From DATGMP01 sp035293565 (GTDB taxonomy: Bacteria > Pseudomonadota > Alphaproteobacteria > BOG-932 > Roseiterribacteraceae), in assembly GCA_035293565.1 (NCBI GenBank), contig DATGMP010000100.1, positions 1-46,196 on the forward strand: a stretch of 46,196 nucleotides of DNA, read 5' to 3'. A program made the position numbers and the translations under genes. The first letter of the stretch is position 1. Each line of letters begins with the position of its first letter. The notes under the pieces were generated by a model. It worked only from the letters and a program-made list of their open reading frames with translations. It did not search any database and was not told the origin of the DNA. This document shows positions 1 to 7,694 of the stretch, in pieces.

Positions 1-551
1 CACTCCCGCTGGCGCTCGGATTGGCGCTTGCGGCGCATATCGTTCCGGCAAACGCCGAAGGCAATCCCGCGATTCCGCGTAACGCGGGCAACCCGCCCGC
101 CCCCGCCTGGGAGAAATACGCAACACCCAAGGCCGACCGAATCGTGGTCTACAAGGCGCTTCGAAAGATGCAGCTGCTGCGCGGCAACGAAGTGCTGCGG
201 ACCTACCATGTCGCGCTTGGTCGCAAGCCGTTCGGCCAGAAGATGGAGGCCGGCGACGGCCGTACGCCCGAAGGCCGGTATTTCATCGATCGGCGCAATA
301 TGTTCAGCGACTATCATCTGGCGCTGCACATCTCTTATCCGGATAGCAACGATCTCCGCCGCGCCGCCGCCCTCGGCGTTGAGCCGGGCGGCAGCATCAT
401 GATCCATGGGCTGCCGGTCTATTTAACCCCTGCCGAACAGCGTCAGCTCAACAAGGACTGGACCGCCGGCTGCATCGCCCTGACCGATCCCGAGATCGAT
501 GAGGTCTGGCGCCTCGTCGACGACGGAACCGAAGTCGACATCCTCCCCTAG
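1..551 (+). CDS. L,D-transpeptidase family protein (5' end outside window)
   Basis: A YkuD-type L,D-transpeptidase domain, an exported cell-wall enzyme that forms or anchors peptidoglycan cross-links through a catalytic cysteine. The frame is open from position 3 and begins with a hydrophobic run (LPLALGLALAAH), which looks like the middle of a signal peptide, so the true start lies upstream of the window. The family signature is visible near the C-terminus: an IMIHGLP histidine segment, then WTAGCIALTD with the catalytic Cys encoded at 471-473. The DGRTPEGRYFI segment is also typical. It ends 36 bp before the convergent cytochrome c gene. Family assignment is firm; the substrate (peptidoglycan cross-link or lipoprotein attachment) is not known. 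Confidence 0.85.
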   Translation, partial: LPLALGLALAAHIVPANAEGNPAIPRNAGNPPAPAWEKYATPKADRIVVYKALRKMQLLRGNEVLRTYHVALGRKPFGQKMEAGDGRTPEGRYFIDRRNMFSDYHLALHISYPDSNDLRRAAALGVEPGGSIMIHGLPVYLTPAEQRQLNKDWTAGCIALTDPEIDEVWRLVDDGTEVDILP

Positions 552-587
552 GACGTCCCGGAGTTTGGGCCTCCTGCGGTCCGCTCT

Positions 588-1964
588 TTAGCGCTGTTTC
601 GTCACCTGGGCGGCCGTGACCGGACCGCCCTGATTGCCCCAGCTCGCCCGCAGATAGTCGCAGAGCGCCGCGATCTGATCGTCGTCGAAGCCGACCTCGT
701 TCTGGAAGCCCGGCATCTTGGGCCATGAGCCCTGCCCCAGGTTCGCCTCGTGGGCGCCATAGAGGATGACGTTGATCAGCGAGGCCGGATCGGGCGCCTG
801 GATGATGGCATTGCCCACTAGCGGCGGCGAAACCTTGGTCGGATCGACATTAGGACCCGGCGCGATGCCGAGCCCGGTCGGCAGATGGCAATCGCCGCAG
901 CGAGTCGTATAGACGATCTCGCCCGCTTTGATTTTGTCATCGGGGATCTTGTCGACCGGGGCCGCCTTGGCCGGCAGGCTCTTCAGATAGACGGCCATCG
1001 CGTGCAGGTCGGCATCGGTCAGATATTTGGTGCTGTTGTTGACGACCTCGCTCATCGGGCCGAAAGCGCCGGCATAGTTCGTATGGCCGGTCTTCAGATA
1101 CTGCACGATCTCGTCGAGAGACCAATTGCCGATGCCGCTCGGCGCCGTCGTCAAGTTGACCGACGACCAGGGGCGGAACATGCCTTCCTGTGGCGTGATC
1201 TGCTGATCCTCGACCACATCCCGGATCTCGTCGATATAAGTTCCACCGGTGAACGCCATGCTCATATCCTCGCCGCCCAGCGAGTTACGTGGCGTATGGC
1301 AAGTGCCGCAGTGGGCAAGGCCTTGGACTAGATAAGCGCCGCGATTCCATTCGGCCGACTGGGACGGATCGGGCGTGTAGCGTCCTTCGTGGAAATAGAG
1401 CTTCTTCCAGCCCAACAGCAGCGCGCGAATGTTGTAGGGAAACTTCATGTCGTTCTTGGGTGGCGTGTAGCTCACCGGCTTCAGCGACTTGAAGTATGCG
1501 AAGATGGCGTGGACGTCCTCGTCCGTCACCTTGGTGTAGGCCGTATAGGGAAAAACCGGATAAAGCTGGTCGCCGTCGTCGTCCACGCCCGAATGCATGG
1601 CCCGACCGAACTGCTCCTCGGTCCAGTTGCCGATCCCGGTGTCCTTGTCCGGCGTGATGTTGGGGGTATAGAGCGTGCCGAACGGCGTCTTAAGCGCCAG
1701 CCCGCCCGAGAAAGGCTCCCCGCCCGGGCGCGTGTGGCAACTGATGCAGTCGCCGGCAGTCGCGAGATAGCGGCCTTTCTCCTCGAGCGTGGGAGGGGCT
1801 GCGGGTGTTTCGGGAGCGGGAGCCGAAGCGGCAGGCGGCGGCGATGCCGGCGCAGGGGCAGCGCCCTCCTGCGCAGAGGCGCCGGCACTCCAGGCGAACC
1901 AGGCCGCCAAGCCGAGCGCAACCCCCCAGACGGACCGTCCGATGATTCCCTGATGATCATGCAT
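588..1964 (-). CDS. Triheme cytochrome c (dehydrogenase cytochrome-subunit type)
   Basis: A periplasmic or membrane-associated c-type cytochrome of 458 residues. It has a signal peptide (about 1-31), an Ala/Pro-rich linker (about 32-60), and three heme-binding CXXCH motifs: CISCH at 73-77, CGTCH at 219-223 and CGDCH at 356-360. This is the layout of the cytochrome subunits of membrane-bound alcohol, aldehyde and gluconate dehydrogenases, which pass electrons from a quinoprotein or flavoprotein to the respiratory chain. No dehydrogenase subunit is nearby; instead a cytochrome b561 gene lies 110 bp upstream on the same strand. The open frame continues upstream into the cytochrome b gene, but the ATG at 1962-1964 directly precedes the signal peptide. 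The redox partner is unknown. Confidence 0.85.
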   Translation of the reverse strand: MHDHQGIIGRSVWGVALGLAAWFAWSAGASAQEGAAPAPASPPPAASAPAPETPAAPPTLEEKGRYLATAGDCISCHTRPGGEPFSGGLALKTPFGTLYTPNITPDKDTGIGNWTEEQFGRAMHSGVDDDGDQLYPVFPYTAYTKVTDEDVHAIFAYFKSLKPVSYTPPKNDMKFPYNIRALLLGWKKLYFHEGRYTPDPSQSAEWNRGAYLVQGLAHCGTCHTPRNSLGGEDMSMAFTGGTYIDEIRDVVEDQQITPQEGMFRPWSSVNLTTAPSGIGNWSLDEIVQYLKTGHTNYAGAFGPMSEVVNNSTKYLTDADLHAMAVYLKSLPAKAAPVDKIPDDKIKAGEIVYTTRCGDCHLPTGLGIAPGPNVDPTKVSPPLVGNAIIQAPDPASLINVILYGAHEANLGQGSWPKMPGFQNEVGFDDDQIAALCDYLRASWGNQGGPVTAAQVTKQR

Positions 1965-2074
1965 GGAGCGTCGACCTTTTTTCTTGGAATCGTGCGACAC
2001 GAGCGCGGCAGCCCTCCCGGAGCCGTCATTGCGTAATATTCCGCGGCCGGGCTTCCCGCAAGCGGTCTTGGCGG

Positions 2075-2791
2075 TCAGAAGCGGAGCCGAGTGATGATGG
2101 CGAGGACGATCAATCCGGTTAGGAGAAGCCCACCGATTGCCCTGCCAATGCCGACGAATCGTGGATTTGAGCCCTCTTCGAAAGCCCGCTTGTGGCCGTG
2201 GATCATCGCGCCGAGCAAATCGTCGCGCCTGTAGAGCGCGTAAAAGAGGACGGCAGCGATGTGCAGCGTGACCAGCGCGAGCAGCCCGTCGAAAATCAGC
2301 CCGTGCCAATGGGCAATTCGCCGACCGGTCTCGAAGCTCATGAGGTCATCCAGCGGCCCGGATTCAATCCCGTCGACATCGGTTGCAAAGAGGCCAAGAA
2401 CGCATTGAGCAAGGAGCAACGCGAGCAGCGCGAGCACGCTCCACCCGCCCATCGGGTTATGGCCTAGCGTGACGCTGCCGGTGCGGCGAAACAACGAGCG
2501 CGCATGAGCCCAGAAAACCCGCGGCCCTTTGACGAATTCCGTGAATCGCGCGGTGGAGCCGCCGGCGAAGCCCCAGTAAATCCGAAACAGCACCAGCCCG
2601 AGAATCGTGTAGCCCGACAGCTTGTGCCAAGCCATCTGATCCTCCTCGGCAGCCCACCAGGAAAAGACGAACAGTGCCGCGACGGTCCAATGGACCAGCC
2701 GAACCGGGAGGTCCCAGACTCGAACGCGTATGCCCTCGGATTGGAAAGGCGGCCGCCGTGTCCCCTGAGCCGCCGCTTCCCGGCTGCTCAT
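2075..2791 (-). CDS. Cytochrome b561-type membrane protein
   Basis: An integral-membrane di-heme cytochrome b of 238 residues in the cytochrome b561/Ni-Fe hydrogenase b-subunit superfamily. The sequence begins with the characteristic VRVWDLPVRLVHW motif, whose His is a heme ligand. It has about four hydrophobic helices, further candidate heme histidines in MAWHKLSGY and RIAHWHGLIFD, and a last one in LVTLHIAAVLFY. It probably transfers electrons between the quinone pool and periplasmic cytochromes. The start is 7 bp after the cytochrome c' stop, with GGAAG just before the ATG, so the two genes are almost certainly co-transcribed. This pair is a common arrangement in proteobacteria. Confidence 0.88.
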   Translation of the reverse strand: MSSREAAAQGTRRPPFQSEGIRVRVWDLPVRLVHWTVAALFVFSWWAAEEDQMAWHKLSGYTILGLVLFRIYWGFAGGSTARFTEFVKGPRVFWAHARSLFRRTGSVTLGHNPMGGWSVLALLALLLAQCVLGLFATDVDGIESGPLDDLMSFETGRRIAHWHGLIFDGLLALVTLHIAAVLFYALYRRDDLLGAMIHGHKRAFEEGSNPRFVGIGRAIGGLLLTGLIVLAIITRLRF

Positions 2792-2798
2792 CTTCCGA

Positions 2799-3293
2799 TC
2801 ACTGGCCTTCCTGCTTCACGCGGAACGGCTTGTGGCAACCCCCGCAAGCCCTTCCCAGCGTCATGAAGGCAGGCCCGACCGCGCTCGGATCGCCGCCCGA
2901 GGTTTCGGCCACTTTGGCGAAGTTGTCGGCCGCCGCCTGCGCGTCCTCATAGGCTTTGTGGAACTGATCCGGCTGTTCCCAGATTTCAGACTTGGCCGCG
3001 GTCTTGATCCCGGCCTCGGGCCCCGATCCCTTCGGGAACCACGTCGGGAGATCTTTCAAGGTCTTGTCGATCTCGCCGGCATCCGATTGGATCGTGGCCT
3101 TGTCGAGCGAACCGGACTTCAACTGATCGGAAATCTCCTTTGCGTCCTTGCCCACGATATCCTTCAACTTGTGCTGCCGAGTCTTGATGATGGCGGCAAC
3201 GCCCGGATCCTCGGCGGCCGCAAATCCGACCGGAAGCATGAGGGCAGCGCCGAGGAGAGCCAGGCGCGCTGCACGAAATCCAACCCGCATCAT
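2799..3293 (-). CDS. Cytochrome c' (class II c-type cytochrome)
   Basis: A small periplasmic cytochrome of 164 residues with a signal peptide (cleavage after about residue 27). It has a four-helix-bundle-like Lys/Asp-rich body and a single CGGCH heme motif at 150-154 close to the C-terminus, the hallmark of cytochrome c'. Family members bind NO or CO at a five-coordinate heme and are linked to nitrosative-stress protection. Two ATGs are adjacent (3291-3293 and 3288-3290); the AGGA Shine-Dalgarno spacing favours the second slightly. It is the first gene of the operon with cytochrome b561 and probably the triheme cytochrome c. The 135-bp region to the divergent LOG gene should hold its promoter; no clear FNR box was seen. 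Confidence 0.87.
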   Translation of the reverse strand: MMRVGFRAARLALLGAALMLPVGFAAAEDPGVAAIIKTRQHKLKDIVGKDAKEISDQLKSGSLDKATIQSDAGEIDKTLKDLPTWFPKGSGPEAGIKTAAKSEIWEQPDQFHKAYEDAQAAADNFAKVAETSGGDPSAVGPAFMTLGRACGGCHKPFRVKQEGQ

Positions 3294-3428
3294 TATTCCT
3301 TTCGATATCGTTCTCCGAACACTTGACGCACGGACGATATGGCGTGATCCCTTCGCGTCCGCCCAACCGGCCCCGCGAGTCCGGGCGCACACTCGCCGAA
3401 GGACGCGCGCATAACAAGCGAAATCCCG

Positions 3429-4010
3429 ATGAATATGCCGTCGTCCATCTGTGTGTATTGCGGCTCCGCGGCCAATGTAGCGGCGCGATACCGTCACGCG
3501 GCCAGCGAGCTTGGGCGGCTTCTTGGCGATCGTAAAATCAGGGTCGTCTATGGCGGCGGTCGAGTCGGCCTGATGGGACTGGTCGCCGACGCGGCGCTTG
3601 CGGCCGGCGGCGACGTGGTCGGCATCATTCCGCGACATATCGAGGAGATGGAGGTCGCGCATCAGAAGCTCACGGAACTCATCGTCGTGGAGACGATGCA
3701 CGAGCGCAAACGGATGATGGTCGACCGTGCTCAAGGCTTCGTGGCGCTTCCCGGCGGCCTGGGTACCCTAGACGAAACATTCGAGATCTTGACCTGGAAG
3801 CAACTCTCGCTGCATCACCATCCGGTCGTCATATTGAACATCGACGGCTATTGGGATCCGTTGCTGCAGTTGATCCGTCACGCCGCCGCCGAAGGCTTCG
3901 TCCGCCCGGAGCATGCTCACCTCTTTCGCGCTGTCGCGAAGGTCGAGGAGGTGCTTCCTGCGCTCATGGCGGAGCCAGGCGGAGGCGAAAGCGCCTCGGA
4001 ACTCACTTAA
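3429..4010 (+). CDS. LOG family protein (TIGR00730 Rossmann-fold hydrolase)
   Basis: A cytosolic LOG/lysine-decarboxylase-like protein of 193 residues. The family cleaves the N-glycosidic bond of nucleoside 5'-monophosphates, including cytokinin riboside monophosphate. Diagnostic motifs are visible: the N-terminal CVYCGS, YGGGRVGLMG (nucleotide binding), MHERKRMM, and PGGLGTLDE (catalytic loop). Length and motifs are complete, so the gene should be functional. It stands alone, divergent from the cytochrome c' operon and 101 bp upstream of icd. Whether its physiological substrate is a cytokinin precursor or a general nucleotide cannot be read from the sequence. Confidence 0.9.
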   Translation: MNMPSSICVYCGSAANVAARYRHAASELGRLLGDRKIRVVYGGGRVGLMGLVADAALAAGGDVVGIIPRHIEEMEVAHQKLTELIVVETMHERKRMMVDRAQGFVALPGGLGTLDETFEILTWKQLSLHHHPVVILNIDGYWDPLLQLIRHAAAEGFVRPEHAHLFRAVAKVEEVLPALMAEPGGGESASELT

Positions 4011-4111
4011 CGAATGGGGCCCTCGCCGAAGGCTTCCGTCGCCGCTATGGTGCGGCAAACAATTGCGGGCGAACGGCTTTCGGCCGTCACTATCTGGAGA
4101 ACGAAAGTCAA

Positions 4112-5326
4112 ATGTCGAAGATCAAGGTGCTGAAGCCGGTCGTAGAGCTCGACGGCGATGAGATGACGAGGGTGATCTGGAAGCTGATCAAGGACAAGCT
4201 CATCCTGCCCTATCTCGACATCGACCTGCACTATTACGACCTCGGGATCGAAGAGCGCGACCGGACCGACGACAAGGTCACTGTCGATTCAGCGAATGCG
4301 ATCCTCAAACACGGCGTCGGCGTGAAGTGCGCGACCATCACCCCGGACGAAGCGCGCGTGAAGGAGTTTTCGCTCAAGAAGATGTGGAAGTCGCCCAACG
4401 GCACGATCCGCAACATCCTGGGCGGCACGGTCTTTCGCGAGCCGATCATCTGCCGGAACGTACCGCGCTATGTTCCCGGCTGGACCCGCCCGATCGTGAT
4501 CGGACGACACGCGTTCGGCGACCAGTACCGGGCGACCGATTTCCTGATCCCCGGCAAGGGCAAGCTGATGGTCACGTTCCAGCCGGATGACGGAGGGGCG
4601 CCCATCGAGCATGAGGTCTTCCATTTCCAGGGCTCCGGCATCGCCATGGGGATGTACAATGTCGACGAGTCGATCAAGGGCTTCGCCCAGGCCTGCCTCA
4701 ATTACGGCTTGCAGCGCAAATACCCGGTCTATCTCTCGACCAAGAACACGATCCTCAAAGCCTATGACGGCCGATTCAAGGATATCTTCCAGGATGTATT
4801 CGACAAGGAATTCAAAGAGAAATACGCTGCGGCGAACCTGACATATGAGCATCGTCTGATCGACGACATGGTCGCTGCGTCGCTCAAATGGGAAGGCGGA
4901 TTCCTGTGGGCCTGCAAGAACTATGACGGCGACGTGCAGTCGGACTCCGTGGCGCAGGGCTTCGGCTCGTTGGGGCTGATGACGTCGGTGCTCCTGACGC
5001 CGGATGGAAAGACCGTGGAGGCCGAGGCTGCCCACGGCACCGTTACACGCCATTACCGGCTCTGGCAGCAGGGCAAGGACACGTCGACCAACCCGATTGC
5101 GTCGATCTTCGCCTGGACTCAGGGCCTTCGCTATCGCGGGCAGTTCGACAACACGCCCGAGGTCGTGCGCTTTTCCGACACGCTGGAGAAAGTCTGCGTC
5201 TCGACGGTGGAAGCAGGCTCCATGACCAAGGACCTGTCGATCCTGATCGGCCCGGACCAAGCGTGGCTAACGACCGAGCAATTCCTCGATACCTTGGCCC
5301 AGCGGCTCGCGAGCGCGCTCGGCTGA
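4112..5326 (+). CDS. icd: NADP-dependent isocitrate dehydrogenase
   Basis: A TCA-cycle enzyme converting isocitrate to 2-oxoglutarate with NADP. It has 404 residues, matching the dimeric eukaryote-like class II family found in alphaproteobacteria rather than the E. coli type. Recognisable segments are LDGDEMTRVIW at the N-terminus, the substrate-binding SPNGTIRNILGGTVFREPI, the DDMVA metal-binding aspartate region, and EAAHGTVTRHYR (cofactor binding). The frame is open further upstream, but that extension overlaps the LOG gene and shows no homology; the ATG at 4112, with GGAGA upstream, fits the family N-terminus. A strong hairpin follows the stop at 5339-5372. Confidence 0.96.
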   Translation: MSKIKVLKPVVELDGDEMTRVIWKLIKDKLILPYLDIDLHYYDLGIEERDRTDDKVTVDSANAILKHGVGVKCATITPDEARVKEFSLKKMWKSPNGTIRNILGGTVFREPIICRNVPRYVPGWTRPIVIGRHAFGDQYRATDFLIPGKGKLMVTFQPDDGGAPIEHEVFHFQGSGIAMGMYNVDESIKGFAQACLNYGLQRKYPVYLSTKNTILKAYDGRFKDIFQDVFDKEFKEKYAAANLTYEHRLIDDMVAASLKWEGGFLWACKNYDGDVQSDSVAQGFGSLGLMTSVLLTPDGKTVEAEAAHGTVTRHYRLWQQGKDTSTNPIASIFAWTQGLRYRGQFDNTPEVVRFSDTLEKVCVSTVEAGSMTKDLSILIGPDQAWLTTEQFLDTLAQRLASALG

Positions 5327-5338
5327 CTGCGACGAGCA

Positions 5339-5372
5339 GCCGGTCCGATCTTTATTGCAGATCGGGACCGGC
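5339..5372. terminator. Hairpin between convergent icd and gcrA
   Basis: Arms GCCGGTCCGATC (5339-5350) and GATCGGGACCGGC (5360-5372) pair with one bulged base around a 9-nt loop. The hairpin lies 12 bp after the icd stop and 11 bp from the gcrA stop, so it is well placed as a bidirectional terminator. No strong T-tract follows on either strand, so termination efficiency is uncertain. Confidence 0.6.
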
Positions 5373-5383
5373 GCTCCCTCGTC

Positions 5384-5902
5384 TCAACGCCGCATCGCAA
5401 GGCGATGTTGATGCGGATGCGGTTGCTCATCGCGCTCGCCGGTGCGGCGAGCAGGCGGCTGGTACGCCCGCCGGGCGTGCTCAGCGCAATAGGGAAGGCC
5501 TTCGGCCGAGACGCGGCCGCAGAAATGGAACTCGGGATCGCGCGGATCGCCGATCGGCCATTTGCAAATGCGATCGGTCAGGGTGAGTATCGTCGCGCCC
5601 GGCATGTCTTCGAGCTCGACCGGTGGCGGCGGCGGCTCGATCACTCGGCGGACCGGTGCGGCCGCGGCCCGCGGCACCGCCGGCAGTCTCTCGGTGCGCG
5701 GACGCCGAGGCGGACGCGGACGCGCGGGGCCAGCGCCCCGATTCTTGATCGGCGACGGCCTGCCGGTGAGGCCGAGGCGGTGCGCTTTGCCGATGACGGC
5801 ATTCCGCGTGATGCCACCCAGCACCGTAGCGATCTGACTCGCGCTCAACCCGTCGCGCCACAAACTGCGAAGCTGCTCGATCCGCTCGGTGCTCCAGTCC
5901 AT
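5384..5902 (-). CDS. gcrA: GcrA cell cycle regulator
   Basis: GcrA is the alphaproteobacterial regulator that binds sigma-70 RNA polymerase and activates promoters carrying CcrM-methylated GANTC sites. This copy has 172 residues. The N-terminal helix-turn-helix-like domain is diagnostic (MDWSTERIEQLRSLW, then SASQIATVLGGITRNAVIGK, about residues 1-45). A Pro/Arg/Ala-rich linker follows (about 50-100), then the conserved C-terminal sigma-interacting domain with CKWPIGDP and FHFCG. The ATG at 5900-5902 is preceded by a strong GGAGGGAGG Shine-Dalgarno at good spacing, which decides the start over the longer open frame. It is divergent from the ECF sigma operon. A possible promoter with an internal dyad lies at 5950-5978. 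Confidence 0.95.
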   Translation of the reverse strand: MDWSTERIEQLRSLWRDGLSASQIATVLGGITRNAVIGKAHRLGLTGRPSPIKNRGAGPARPRPPRRPRTERLPAVPRAAAAPVRRVIEPPPPPVELEDMPGATILTLTDRICKWPIGDPRDPEFHFCGRVSAEGLPYCAEHARRAYQPPARRTGERDEQPHPHQHRLAMRR

Positions 5903-5949
5903 GTCGTGCCTCCCTCCGCTTGGCTCTGCCCGTGAACCACCCTCAACAT

Positions 5950-5978
5950 ATCGTAAGCCTGCTAGATATAGTAGGCAA
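5950..5978 (-). promoter_or_regulatory. Putative gcrA promoter with dyad operator in the spacer
   Basis: Read on the minus strand: -35 TTGCCT (5973-5978), a 17-bp spacer, -10 TACGAT (5950-5955). Most of the spacer is an imperfect 8-bp inverted repeat, GCCTGCTA/TAGTAGGC, separated by 4 bp (5957-5976, 7 of 8 paired). This layout suits a repressor or activator operator. No GANTC methylation site or TTAA-N7-TTAA CtrA box was seen between 5903 and 6058. The promoter elements are moderate matches only. Confidence 0.4.
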
Positions 5979-6058
5979 TAGGAAATGACGATCACGATAT
6001 TGCGGATTTAGACCGTGCGCAGGGTTAGCGTCGACAGGTCGTTCAACCAGCAGCGACC

Positions 6059-6694
6059 ATGGAAGGGAATGCCGCCCGCAAGCGTATCGAGAGCCGTGAC
6101 GCGCCGTCTCGGCGCGCGATGATGATCGAACCGCGCTCGGACGAAGCCCTGATGGCTGCGATCGCGGAAGAGGACGATTTTGCCTTTTCCCAGCTGGTCC
6201 AGCGTCACCTCGCCCGCACCGTCGGACTGGCTACGCGACTGATGGGCTCGCGGGCGGACGGCGAGGAGATTGCGCAAGAGGCCTTTGCCCGCGTCTGGGC
6301 GCACGCGGCGCGATGGCGCCCGATCGGCGGCGGCGGCAATGCGCGGTTTACGACCTGGCTCTACCGGATCGTCGTCAACCTGGCGATCGATCGAAAGCGC
6401 CGCCCGGCTTTTGCGCCGATAGAGGATGTGGTTGAGCCAGCTGACGAGGCCGATGACGGGTTCGCGCAGATCCATCATCGCCAGGTAACCGACGCGGTGG
6501 CAGCTGCCGTGATGCGGCTGCCGGAGCGTCAGAGGACGGCTTTAACGCTGTGTTTTTTCGAAGGAATGAGCAATATTGAAGCGGGGAAGATCATGACGTT
6601 GAGTGTCGGAGCTGTCGAATCGCTTCTGGTGCGCGCGCGCCGGACGCTGAGGGCTGAGCTCGGGGGAACGTATCAGGAATTGTCGGAGGACTGA
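6059..6694 (+). CDS. ECF-type RNA polymerase sigma factor
   Basis: A group 4 (ECF) sigma factor of 211 residues. Region 2 spans about residues 35-105 (DFAFSQLVQRHLARTVGLATR, then DGEEIAQEAFARVWAHAARW and FTTWLYRIVVNLAIDRKRR). Region 4 spans about 140-200 (RLPERQRTALTLCFFEGMSNIEAGKIM, then VESLLVRARRTLR). Stop and next start are 3 bp apart, so it is translationally close to a predicted membrane anti-sigma gene and then a CnrX-like periplasmic sensor. The set resembles the CnrYXH logic, in which the sigma factor is held at the membrane until a periplasmic signal arrives. An internal ATG at 6119 would shorten the protein by 20 residues; neither start has a clear Shine-Dalgarno. Confidence 0.9.
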   Translation: MEGNAARKRIESRDAPSRRAMMIEPRSDEALMAAIAEEDDFAFSQLVQRHLARTVGLATRLMGSRADGEEIAQEAFARVWAHAARWRPIGGGGNARFTTWLYRIVVNLAIDRKRRPAFAPIEDVVEPADEADDGFAQIHHRQVTDAVAAAVMRLPERQRTALTLCFFEGMSNIEAGKIMTLSVGAVESLLVRARRTLRAELGGTYQELSED

Positions 6695-6697
6695 TCG

Positions 6698-7144
6698 ATG
6701 AAGTTGCGTCGGTTCGAGGCCATTCTCGACGCGTATGGCGCCGATCCGGGCCGATGGCCCGAGGGCGAGCGCGCGGATGCGCTCGAACTCGCACGCTCCT
6801 CGCTTGACGCCGCACGCGCTCTCGCCGAGGCCCGTCGGCTGGATGCCGCGCTCGGCACGTGGAACATCCCGGAGCTGTCCGTCCATTCCGCCCGGCACGC
6901 CGCTCTCAGGGCACGCATCGTGGCGGCCGCCGGTCGTCGCCCGAGGAGCTGGCTGTTCGACTGGTTCGGTCTCGATCTTCGGCCCGCGCAGCTATGGCCT
7001 TCAGCGGCCGGCCTCGCTCTGATGACGGGACTTGGCTTCGCGGTTGGCTTTAACGGCTTGATGCAGGCCGATGCCAGCCACGATCCGGAAGACTCCACGC
7101 TCGTCTCTTCCCTCGAGTTCCCGGTCGACGGATCGAGCCAGTGA
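6698..7144 (+). CDS. Predicted single-pass membrane anti-sigma-like protein
   Basis: A 148-residue protein. It begins MKLRRFEAILDAYGADPGRWP, a pattern seen in small proteins encoded beside ECF sigma genes in alphaproteobacteria. It has an Ala/Arg-rich cytosolic part (about 1-105), one hydrophobic helix (about 108-128, LWPSAAGLALMTGLGFAVGF), and a short C-terminal tail predicted to be periplasmic. No zinc-binding HXXXCXXC motif is present, so it is not a ZAS-type anti-sigma. Position between the sigma factor and the periplasmic sensor, with a GTGA overlap into the next gene, suggests it sequesters the sigma factor in the manner of CnrY. The function is inferred from topology and context, not from sequence motifs. 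Confidence 0.7.
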   Translation: MKLRRFEAILDAYGADPGRWPEGERADALELARSSLDAARALAEARRLDAALGTWNIPELSVHSARHAALRARIVAAAGRRPRSWLFDWFGLDLRPAQLWPSAAGLALMTGLGFAVGFNGLMQADASHDPEDSTLVSSLEFPVDGSSQ

Positions 7145-7572
7145 TCGTGCCGCGTGGCGTCGTTCTTCTCGGCATACTTGCCGTGGTTTCGATCGCGCTC
7201 AATTTGTTCTTGGCCGGCGGTTTGCTGGGCAGACAATTCCACAGGCCCTCTCCCGGCCGGGAGTTCGAGACACGGCTAGAGGCCGTGCTGCGCGACGTCC
7301 CGGAACCCGACCACAAACTAGCCCAGGACATTCTGCAGGAGAATCACGACGTCTTGCTCGAGAAATGGCACGCCGCGCGCAACGCCGGCCAGCGGGCGGC
7401 TCTTTCCATGAGGGCGACCCCGTTCGATGCCAACGAGGCCAAAGCGGACATTGCAAAATGGAACGAGCGCATCATGGATTTCCGGACGACGTTCCAACAA
7501 ACGATGATGGAGATCGCCGGCAAGATGTCCCCGGAAGGGAGGGCCCGTCTGCGGCTCGGTCCGGGCCAATAG
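7141..7572 (+). CDS. CnrX/Spy-like periplasmic heavy-metal-sensor family protein
   Basis: A 143-residue protein with an N-terminal membrane anchor or signal (about 7-28, GVVLLGILAVVSIALNLFLAGG). The rest is an all-alpha periplasmic domain with long amphipathic helices (LEAVLRDVPEPDHKLAQDIL, FRTTFQQTMMEIAGKMSPEGRARL). This is the style of the metal-resistance periplasmic sensor family (CnrX, CpxP/Spy relatives). The GTG start overlaps the upstream stop, so translation is coupled. CnrX relays metal stress to an anti-sigma factor; whether this protein senses a metal, misfolded protein or something else cannot be seen, as few His/Cys ligands are obvious. It is the last gene of the sigma operon. 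Confidence 0.72.
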   Translation: MIVPRGVVLLGILAVVSIALNLFLAGGLLGRQFHRPSPGREFETRLEAVLRDVPEPDHKLAQDILQENHDVLLEKWHAARNAGQRAALSMRATPFDANEAKADIAKWNERIMDFRTTFQQTMMEIAGKMSPEGRARLRLGPGQ

Positions 7573-7694
7573 ATCCCACACCTGATATTGGAGCTGAGCG
7601 CGGGACTTGCTAATAAGGCCGCCCGGCCTGTGGTCACGATTCGAACGGGTCCAGCTCGCAGTCGGCCGGCAGCGGGTCGGCAGGATGCGAAGGA

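Noticed and set aside
3851..4111. 87-codon N-terminal extension of isocitrate dehydrogenase
   Set aside because: It overlaps the LOG gene and is not part of the family. The ATG at 4112 matches the normal N-terminus.
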